From Longispora albida DSM 44784 (GTDB lineage Bacteria; Actinomycetota; Actinomycetes; Mycobacteriales; Micromonosporaceae), in NCBI RefSeq assembly GCF_000379825.1, contig NZ_KB903837.1, positions 194,762 to 258,761 on the forward strand: DNA of 64,000 bases, written 5' to 3'. Of the stretch, positions 39,447-48,100 are shown piece by piece. The notes beneath the pieces are model-generated. The model had not been told where the DNA came from, did not search any database, and was given only the letters and a program-made list of their open reading frames with translations. Within the stretch, counting starts at the first letter, position 1. Each line of letters starts with the position of its first letter. Both the position numbers and the translations under genes were made by a program.

Positions 39447-41643
39447 CGAAAACCCCCAGCAGGCCAGCCACACCGGGCACGGCGAACAGCGCGCTGGACT
39501 CGTGCCGGATGAAAGAGTTCAGCGCGTCGGAAGAGGCGAGCTTGCGCTGCACGGGGACGAAGCCGGTGCGCGGATCAGCCTGGTACGCAAGGAAAAGCAG
39601 CCCGGAATCATCCGGCGCGTCGGCATAGTTGAAACCGCGCCGCAGCATCGCGGCCCCGTTGTTGAATGCTGGAGCTGCGAGCCGGACATGCGCGTTGCCC
39701 GGAATGGCGAGCTGGCCGTCCTTCGTCGCTCCGAAATTGGCCGGGGTGAATTCCGTGCCGCCGCTCAGCGGGGCTCCGTCGGCGATGCCGCGCCCGATGA
39801 CCTTGCCCTGGGCCGCGCGGTCGAGGCCTTCCCAGGAGCCGAGGAGCATGCGGATCCGGCGTACGACCAGATAGGAGCCGTCGCGCATCCAGCCGTCAGC
39901 CGCGAAAACGCGCTGGGCGAAATCGGCGTCAGCGGGTTTGGGGTTGTTCGTGCCGTCGAGCTGGCCCATCAGATTGCGCTGCGTGCCGGTGCCGCCGGCC
40001 GAGGAGGCGAAGCCGGACATGCCCCAGCGCGGCACGGCGACCCCGGCCGCGAGCCTGGTCAGCGTGCGGACCGCCTCCTGCACCGCCAGCGCGTCATCGG
40101 CGGCGATCACCAGCCCGAGGTCGCCATCGCTGCGCGCCGGATCCAGGGCGTCACCGGGAAAGGCCGGCAGGGGTTCGAGAGCGGCAGGCATCTGCATTCC
40201 GAGCTTCTCGAACAGCGAGGGCCCGTAACCAATGGTCACAGTCAGCCCCGTAGCGCCCAATCCGGCGCCGATCATCGTCTGGCCGGCGCCGCCGGCTGCC
40301 AGCTGTGCTGACGTCTGCATCCATTGCCGGATCAGGTCCTTCGGCGGCTTCGGCTGCCCTGACCGCACCAGATCGAAACCGCCAACCCAGGCATAGGCCT
40401 GCCGTGGTTCGGTGATTCCCGCCTGCCGGGGTCCGCTGTGGCTGACGATTTTCTTCTTTGTACCTGCTGCGGCCTGGCCACCACCGTCGCGAGCCCCGGG
40501 TCGCTCACCCTCGGGCGCACTCGCGAAGCCGACGGCCGCTCCGGCGACGCCGCCGAGCCCGGCAGCCCCGGCCAGCTCCAGCACCCGCCGCCGTGGCACG
40601 GCAACCGTGTCTTCGGCGTCGGCGACCACCCGCTTCTGCCGCCACAGGAACACCGGCAGCGCCAGCAGCAGACCGAACCCGAACGCGATCGTCAGGCTCA
40701 GCGTCGCCCGGTTCAGCGTGATGTCCCACGCGAACGGCGCGGAGGACCGCCACAGCACGGGCGCGTCCGCGACCCCGCTGGTCAGCGCGATCATGGCCGA
40801 CCCGCCAGCGGCCAGCCACACGCCGGCACTGTGCTTCTTGCGCAGGAAGAACAGCGCGGCGGCCAGTACCAGCCAGCACGTCACCTGGAGCAGGTCGCCG
40901 CCGATGAACGCGCCGACCCGCTCGATCACCGAGCCGGGCGTCACGAGCGCGATGCCGGCGGCGTGCACGACGTCCGCGACCAGCATGACAAGCGTGGCCG
41001 CGATCATCGCCGGGTACGGCCGCCGGAGCAGGCCAAGCGTGCCCACGAGGAGTGTGCCGGCCACGGCGACGGCGAGCCAGCCCCACGGCTGCGGCCCCGG
41101 TACCCAGTCGAGCGTGCCGGTCGCGGTGTGTGTCACCGAGCCTTGCGTGATCGTGATACTCCACTCCGTCACGCGATGCGGCTGGTCCGGCTGGTCGGCC
41201 ACGGCAGCGGGGAGGGTGGTCAGCATCCAGTGGATCCGGTGGTCGTGCCAGCGGTGCACCGGCTCGGCACTCGACTTCTTCCAGACCGGCGGGTTCTTCG
41301 GATTCACGCCCGCCGGTACCTTGACCTGGCCGAACCGGCTGCGGTTCAGGTACGTCGCCGGCGACTGCTGGTTCTCGAACACCCCGTCCGGGCCGACCCG
41401 CAGATACGGCTCGTCGGCGTACCCGCGCACGGTCACCTCGGCCGCCCCGGTGTTCCGCAGCTCCAGCCGGCTCCCGTTCTCGATCACGCGCAGCTCGGCG
41501 CCCGCCACCCCCGGTACCAGAGCCGACAGCGTCGTCCGGAAGTTCGTCGCCCCCACGCCGCCGACGGTGTGCGCCCCGGCCGGCGCGGGCGTGGCCAGCA
41601 CCAGCACAGCGGCGACAGCGAGCAGTACCGCGAACCGGCGCAT
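39439..41643 (-). CDS. Polytopic membrane protein with internal Tat helix and C-terminal DyP-type peroxidase
   Basis: A 734-residue three-part protein. Residues 1-25 are a signal peptide, 26-190 an extracytoplasmic beta-rich domain, and 190-350 five predicted helices. After a basic stretch (RQKRVVADAED) comes a twin-arginine sequence PRRRVLELAGAAGLGG (about 350-365) with a hydrophobic helix, then a DyP peroxidase domain (about 395-734) with NLMGQLDGTNNP, the conserved Asp and the proximal His in HVRLAAP. The topology fits Sec insertion of five helices and Tat export of the haem domain. EfeB-type DyP proteins usually have only a Tat signal; this fusion is unusual. It is coupled to a cupredoxin lipoprotein. 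Confidence 0.88.
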   Translation of the reverse strand: MRRFAVLLAVAAVLVLATPAPAGAHTVGGVGATNFRTTLSALVPGVAGAELRVIENGSRLELRNTGAAEVTVRGYADEPYLRVGPDGVFENQQSPATYLNRSRFGQVKVPAGVNPKNPPVWKKSSAEPVHRWHDHRIHWMLTTLPAAVADQPDQPHRVTEWSITITQGSVTHTATGTLDWVPGPQPWGWLAVAVAGTLLVGTLGLLRRPYPAMIAATLVMLVADVVHAAGIALVTPGSVIERVGAFIGGDLLQVTCWLVLAAALFFLRKKHSAGVWLAAGGSAMIALTSGVADAPVLWRSSAPFAWDITLNRATLSLTIAFGFGLLLALPVFLWRQKRVVADAEDTVAVPRRRVLELAGAAGLGGVAGAAVGFASAPEGERPGARDGGGQAAAGTKKKIVSHSGPRQAGITEPRQAYAWVGGFDLVRSGQPKPPKDLIRQWMQTSAQLAAGGAGQTMIGAGLGATGLTVTIGYGPSLFEKLGMQMPAALEPLPAFPGDALDPARSDGDLGLVIAADDALAVQEAVRTLTRLAAGVAVPRWGMSGFASSAGGTGTQRNLMGQLDGTNNPKPADADFAQRVFAADGWMRDGSYLVVRRIRMLLGSWEGLDRAAQGKVIGRGIADGAPLSGGTEFTPANFGATKDGQLAIPGNAHVRLAAPAFNNGAAMLRRGFNYADAPDDSGLLFLAYQADPRTGFVPVQRKLASSDALNSFIRHESSALFAVPGVAGLLGVFDA

Positions 41644-41772
41644 GCGGGGGACCTCCCAGGGGGCGAGGGGTGGAACGCGTCATTCTGCCAGGTAGTCGTC
41701 CTTCGTCCTGCTGCTGGTTCCAGCAACTGCGCGGGATTGGCCTGGATTGCCGGAGGGTGAGGACCTTGCGGC

Positions 41773-41816
41773 CGGACCGGGCGGGACCTGCCTTGAGTCA
41801 GGTCCCGCCCGGTCCG
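41773..41816 (-). terminator. Inverted repeat downstream of the RHS/immunity unit
   Basis: CGGACCGGGCGGGACCTG (41773-41790) and its exact inverse at 41799-41816 form an 18-bp stem with an 8-nt loop, 30 bp after the immunity gene stop. Confidence 0.75.
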
Positions 41817-41846
41817 TCGAAACTGAGGGGAGTGTGTGCAGCGAGG

Positions 41847-42176
41847 CTAGGCAAAATGTTCGCTGAACACCGCCGTAGCTTCCGCTCCCTCAAGCCAGCG
41901 TTCAACCCGGAGAACGCGCCCATACCAGTCCACGCGCCCGCTCGCTAGTTCGGCAGGAGCATCGGCGTCGTCCGGATCTGCCCGATCGCTGAACGACCAG
42001 ACTCCAGACCTGTTGCGGAGCACCAGGCTGAAGTCCACGCCGGTTGTGGCCGTTCCGTCGGACCAGGACAACGTCTGGACATGAACCAACAGGAAACCCT
42101 GTTCCCCGCTTTCGGTGCGCACGAAAGCGATCTTGTCGTTGAACCTCCCGAGGTCACTTACCACCACGGTGCCCAT
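41847..42176 (-). CDS. Putative immunity protein for the RHS toxin
   Basis: A 109-residue soluble acidic protein beginning at ATG 42176, overlapping the RHS gene by 19 bp in another frame. It is rich in beta-strand-like segments (FLLVHVQTLSWSDG, VDFSLVLRNRSGVWSF) with a C-terminal helix. No family is recognised. Position directly behind and overlapping a polymorphic RHS toxin, together with GC lower than in the RHS body, marks it as the cognate immunity gene (inference). Confidence 0.7.
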   Translation of the reverse strand: MGTVVVSDLGRFNDKIAFVRTESGEQGFLLVHVQTLSWSDGTATTGVDFSLVLRNRSGVWSFSDRADPDDADAPAELASGRVDWYGRVLRVERWLEGAEATAVFSEHFA

Positions 42177-45100
42177 TTCCGGGGCTTCCTGTGCGTCACG
42201 TGATAATTGTTGACCATCTTCCCCTTGCCTGTAGGCCGGGATTCAAAGTTGGACTGCCATGTGCCCAGCTTCTTCTTGTACTCAGGCGAGCGATACTGCC
42301 TCAGTTTGTCGCTCGAGAGCAGCCGTGTCCCGCCCTTGTCTGCCACAGTCTTCGTGGCGCCACGCTGAACCCATTTCTTACCCGCGAGCTTGGAAACTGC
42401 CCGAGTCGCTCGGATGCCGCCGCTCATGCCCTGGGTTGCTCTGGCTGCCTTGACGATGCGTGAAGCGCGGTACGCCATGACAGCAGCGCCAGCCCCGACA
42501 GCGCTAAGGGCAATTCCGGCAGTCATGACCGCAGCCATCTTCCAGTTGCCTGTCGCGGCGTAGGACACTGCTGCGACGCCCGAAGCGATCATGCCGATCG
42601 GGCCGGGGATCACTGCGGCGATGGAGGCGACCTTGGCGACCTTGCCCAGGATCTTCTTCCAGCCCCAGCGTCCGTCCAGGTCGGTGCAGTTGACCGGGTC
42701 GGCGTTGCAGTAGTCGTAGTCGGTGGCCGAGCCGCCCGGTACCGGGTCGACCTGGAGGAAGCGGCCGGTCTCCGGGGAGTAGAGCCGGACGCCCATCAGG
42801 ATCGCCCCGCCCAGCGCCTCGGCTGACCGCTGCTTGCCGCCGAGCCAGCCGTACCGCTGCTGGGCCTGGCCAGCCGCCGGGATGCCGAACTCGTCGTACG
42901 ACAGGACCTGCGGTGTCGTGCCCGCCGGGTCGATCGTCAGCGCTACGTCGCCGTGCAGGTTGGCGAGCTGGAGCCGGACGTCTCCGGTCGCCGACGACGT
43001 GGCGACCAGGTCGGCGTCGGGGCCGGAGACATTCCGGGTGACCTTGCCGAGCGTCGTGTCGTCGACGATCCACCGGGGCTCGTCGGAGTCGTCGCCGTAG
43101 TGGTTGAGCTTCGTCGTGGCGTTCGACCAGGCCCCGTTGACGAGCTTCTCCGTCGTGAAGCCACGGAAACGGTGCTTCGGGTCCAGCGTCCACGTCTGCC
43201 GGGTGTCCGCCGTCTGCTGGGCGGCGACCAGGTCGTTGGCGTAGTACGCGTTGGTGAGCCCGCCCGGCGCGGCAGTGGTCCGGCCGAAAGCGTCGTAGCT
43301 GTAGCCGGGGTCCGTGAGCCGGTCGGCCGAGTCGTACGTGTGCGACGAGGTCGCGCTGGCCGTCCCGGTCTGGCAGGCCCCGTCGGCGGCGGCCGAGTAC
43401 GTGGACTTGCCGGTCCGGTTGGTCCGCGCGTCGTACTGGTACTGCCGGGTCACGCACTGCCCGGCAGTACCGGTCTCCTGCACGCTCGCCAGCCGGCCCA
43501 CGCCGTCGTAGCCGTACTTCTTCGAGCCGCCCGTGTAGTTGTGGTCGACCCAGTGGCCCTGGGAGTTCTCCACAACGGATTCCGCGTAGAGGGTGGTCCC
43601 GTCCGAGTCGCGCGTGTAGGTGCGCTCGATCGGGTTCAGCGCCGCGTCGAGGCGGTCCCTCCGGGTGATGCCGCCGGGGTAGGTCAGCTCGGTGAGCTTG
43701 CCATCCGGGGAGTACTTCGCGCCGAAGGTCCCGGCCACCGAGTCGGTGACGGAGGTGAGCAGTCCGCGCGGTTCGGCGGCCCGGTCGTAGGCGTAGGTCG
43801 ACGAGCCGGTGTTGTCGCTGACCTTGGCCGGCTTGCCGTACCGGTCGAACTCCGACCGGGTCACGCCGCCGTCGGCGTCGGTGTAGCTGACCAGCCGCCC
43901 CAGGGCGTCGTACTCGCGGATGATCGTCGCGGTGCCCATGAAGGTCCGCGACACGTGGCCGCTGGCGTCGTACTCGGTCGTGAGTGCCGGAACGGCCACG
44001 CCCTCGTCCGAGGTGATCTCCACCTTCGTGATCCGGTCGGCGCCGTCGAAGGTCGTGACAGTCTTGCGGCTCTTGCCCGCGGCCGACTCGGACACTCGGG
44101 TCGGCTCCCCGAACCGCGAGTATTCCTCGACGAACTTGACTGGCAGTTCGCTACTCATCCTGGCCGGGTCGTGCCCGGTCACGGGGCCACCCGAGCGGGT
44201 GACACACGGCTGTCCTGCCCACTCGGGACGGTTGTCGCAGCGCGTGTCACCGCTGCCGGTGCCGGCGGTGTAGTAGATCGTCTGCTTGGCTCGTGAGTCG
44301 GAGCCCGTGGAACCGATGCCCCACGAGGTCAGCACGCGGCCCGAGGCGTCGTAGACGGTGAAGGCCGTGCCGGCTTCGGTCGTCGTCGACGTTGACTTTT
44401 TCAGTACCCAGCCGGAGGTTCCGCCGCGCTCGGCGCCGTAGCCCGTGCGGGTGACCTTGGTGTCCGCGTCCGGGTACCCGTCGACCGTCGCGCCTTCGCG
44501 TTCGGTGGTCACCAGGTGGTATGCGGCGCCGTCGGGCTTGTTCTCGTCGTACGAGAGGGTTTCGTGCGCCCGGGCGAGGACCTTGGTACCGGCGGGCAGG
44601 GCCGGGTTCGTGCCGGTCGGGTCGGTGAGGCCGTTCTCCAGCACCATCGGGACGCGCGGCCCGAGCGTGTCGACCAGGTCGACGCCGTCCGTCCCGTAGG
44701 CCTTCACAGTGGACAGCAGCGCCGCCCTGGCCGCCGGGTCGGCCGGCAGGTTGAGCTCGGTAGCGTAGCGGGCGGCCTCAGGGTGGGTACCAAGTGCGAT
44801 TGCCCGGTTGGCGGCCTCCAGCGACCAGACCACGTTGCCGTGCTTGTCATATACCTGGCTGTCGATGTCTCCGCCGGGAGTGGCGGTGTTGGTCTCCTGG
44901 CCGTTGGCGTTGAGGTAGTGGACGGTCGCGTACCTGTAGCCGTCGGCACCCGGCACGGCCGCTGTGGCCGACGCCGTGCCCGGGTTGCTCTCCGGGCCGA
45001 AGATCGCGGTGCCGTCCGTCGGCAGGTCCTTCTGCGCCCACGTGCTGATGGCCGCGTGGTCCAGGTCGTACGGGCCACCGGCCCCGCGGGTCAGCGGGAC

Positions 45101-48100
45101 GTTGTAGACGACCTGCGTGGTGTTCTCACCCTCGACGCTGTCCTTCGTGCCCTGCGTGAGGTAGGAGCGGCGGACCTTGAGCAGCCGGCCTTCGGAGGGG
45201 TCGGTTCCGGCCTTGCCGTGGTCGAACATCCACGGGAGCTCGCCGGCGCCGGTCACCCTGGTGACCCGGCCAGCGACGTCGTACTCGTAGCTGGTCTTCA
45301 ACGGGGACGCCAGGCGCGGGTCGAACACCTCGCGCAGCCGGCCCTGCTCGTCGTACCGGTACCGGGTGACCTCGACCGGCGTGACCGCGCCGGCTGCCGG
45401 GTCCCACGTCCACACCTTGACCGAGCGGACCCGGTCGGTGAAGTCGCCGAGCGTGCCGGCCGCTGCGGTGGTCGCGGTCGCGTAGTCGTACTCCAGCACC
45501 TCGCAGCCGCGCGCCGGAGTGGCGGCCGCACAGTCACCAGTGCCGGGCTCCTGCGGGTTGATCACGCGCTTGACGAGCGAGCGGTTGTCGGTGGTGTCGT
45601 AGAGGTAGCGGGTCGTCGAGTTGCTGTCAGCCGTCCACGTCGACGACACGGCGAACTTCTCGCCTTGCTTGGTGAAGGAGGTCGTGGTGCCGTCGAGTTC
45701 CTTGAGCCGGTACTCGGCGTCGGACACCTTGACCAGGCTGTAGTTCTCCGCGCCCGGGGCGGCGAAGAACTGGCCGGCGTTGTTGCGCGCGAAGGTCAGG
45801 AAGCCGCCGGCCACCGCATTGATCTTCACGACCTCGGCCTCGGGGAACTCCAGGCTGGAGAACTCCTGCTCAGCCGTGCCGTCGACCACGCCACCCCGCC
45901 ACTGGGGGCCGAAGGGGGCGATGACCTCACGAACGGAGAGGTTGTCGAAATAGACCTTCTTGTCGGCGGTGGTGTGGCCGTTGTAGAGGCGGAAGAAGGC
46001 TTCCGTGGCACCGGCCGGTACGTCGAGGTCGACGGTGAGTTCCTGCCAGGCGCCGGTCCAGGCGGCCTGGGTGGACATGGCTTCGCGGTACGTGCCGGTG
46101 GCGTCCTTGGCGAAGCCCATGACGCGCAGGCCGCGGCCGTTAGCGGGGTTCAGTCCGGTGGTCTCGGGAACGTAGATCCAGGCGGTCGCGCGGTAGCGCT
46201 TGCCGGGCTTCATGGCCAGCCGCAGCGCGCCGTTGTCGCCGCCGAGCGCGGCGTAGGAGTCGGCACCGGCCGGGCTGAGCTCTGCCGAGTCGGTGGATGA
46301 CGCCTGGCCACGGGTGGTGACCCTGGCGACGCCAGCCTGCCCGCCCGTCAGCCCGCTGAGGTCGGTGACCTGCTGCTGGGCCGGGGTGAGGCGCTCGCCC
46401 TGCTTGACCCAGCCGTCGGCGGGCTCACGGGACGACGACGCGCGGCCGACCTTCAGGCCCAGCTCATCGGTGTCGGTGGAGTCGATCGAGTAGTCGCCGG
46501 TCAGGAGGTTGACCCTGCCAGGGCCGATGTCGGTGCTGGCAGCGCCGTCGCCGTTGGGGTCGACGTTGATGGTGGTCCAGCCGCCGTCATACGTGGTACC
46601 CGTCTCGGTGTGGACGCGGGCGCGGACCTGCACGACGCCGCCGACGGTGCCGAGGGTGTCGGCGGCGTTCCAGATCGCGTAGCTACCGAGGCCGGCGACG
46701 CTCGCCGGGAGTGCGGTGACCTGGGTACCCGTGCCTGTGCGCAGGTGGGCGGCCGGAACGTCGAGGATCGTGCCGCCCGGCCCGCGCCGGTACTGGAACG
46801 TGACCTTGGTGTACGACGGGTCGGCCGACACCTGGAGCTTCGCCCGCGACACCACGTTCGCGCCCTGCACCGGCTGCACGAGACCGGCCCGCCCGACGTT
46901 GAACTTGTACATCGCCGGGTCCGACAGGTTGCCGGCCTTGTCCTTCGCCCGCACCGTCAGAGTCCGGGGCCCGTCCTCGGACGGCGTGACCGGCACCCAG
47001 GCCGACCCCGTCGCCGCGTACTCCTTCGGGGCGGTGTCGGTGTCGAGCTGGTAGGTGTAGGCGGCCACGTCTGCAGGAGGGATGATCTCCTCCGGGGCCA
47101 GCGCCCGGTTCCAGACCTTCAGCTCATCGATCGCACCCGCGAAATGCTCGGCACTTCTGGCCTGTCCAACATGGAGAAGTCCGGGCGTCGCAGGCTGCCA
47201 CGCCGTGACGTTGTTGTTGGTGCCTTCGAGCTTGCCGTTGACGTACAGCCGGTATGTCCTGGTGGGGGCGTCAAACGTGGCTGTCAGATGCGTCCACACC
47301 CCAGCCTGGGCGACGTTGGCCGACTGAACGTAGTTGAAGCCGGCGCCGGCCGTGCCAGAGCCCGGAGCGGTCATGACCCAGCGGTCAGCGCCCTTGTTGT
47401 ACTCGAAGTAGAACGGATTGAACGTGCCACCCGGATTGTCGACCGTTGCGATGACCCGGGTCTGGTTCTTGTCGGTCAGCTTCGCCCATGCCGAGATGGT
47501 GTAGCTGGCTGCCGTGTCGATCGACACGCCGGTGGCTGTGCCGAGCCCGGTGCCGTCGAAGGCCAGGGCTGAGCCGGACGGGCCTGTAGTGCGCGAGTAG
47601 CCGCCGGTCAGGGTGAGAGAACTGCCGTAGCCGGAGGCGTCGGCGGCGGTGGCTCCGGAGGTCTCCTCGAAGGCCCAGTGGCCGGTGTTGGCCATCAGGC
47701 CAGCGACCTCGTCGGCGTTCAGCGTCCGGTTCCACGCTTTGAGCTCGTCGATCGAGCCGGAGAAGTGCTCGGCTTTCTTCGCCTGTCCGATGTGGAGCGA
47801 ACCAGGAGTCTGGGCCTGCCAGGAAGTGACGTTGGTGTTGGTGCCTTCGAGGTTGCCGTTGACGTACAGCTTGAAGGTGCGGCTGGGCGCGTCGAAGGTC
47901 GCGGTCAGATGCGTCCAGACGCCTGCCTGGGCCGTGTTCTGCGACTGGACGTACGACCATCCGGGGTTACCGGTGGCAGCGCCGGGCGCGGTGAGCACCC
48001 ACCGGTCGGCCCACTTGTTGTACTCGAAGTAGAACGGGTTGAAGGTCCCGGACGGGTTGTCCGCCGAGGCGATGACCTGGGTCTGGTTCTTGTCGGTCAG

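Noticed and set aside
40412-41760. Plus-strand frames of more than 400 codons opposite the DyP-fusion gene
   Set aside because: They are shadows of a gene with a signal peptide, membrane helices and DyP motifs; their compositions are Arg/Pro/Ser-rich and they lack ribosome sites.
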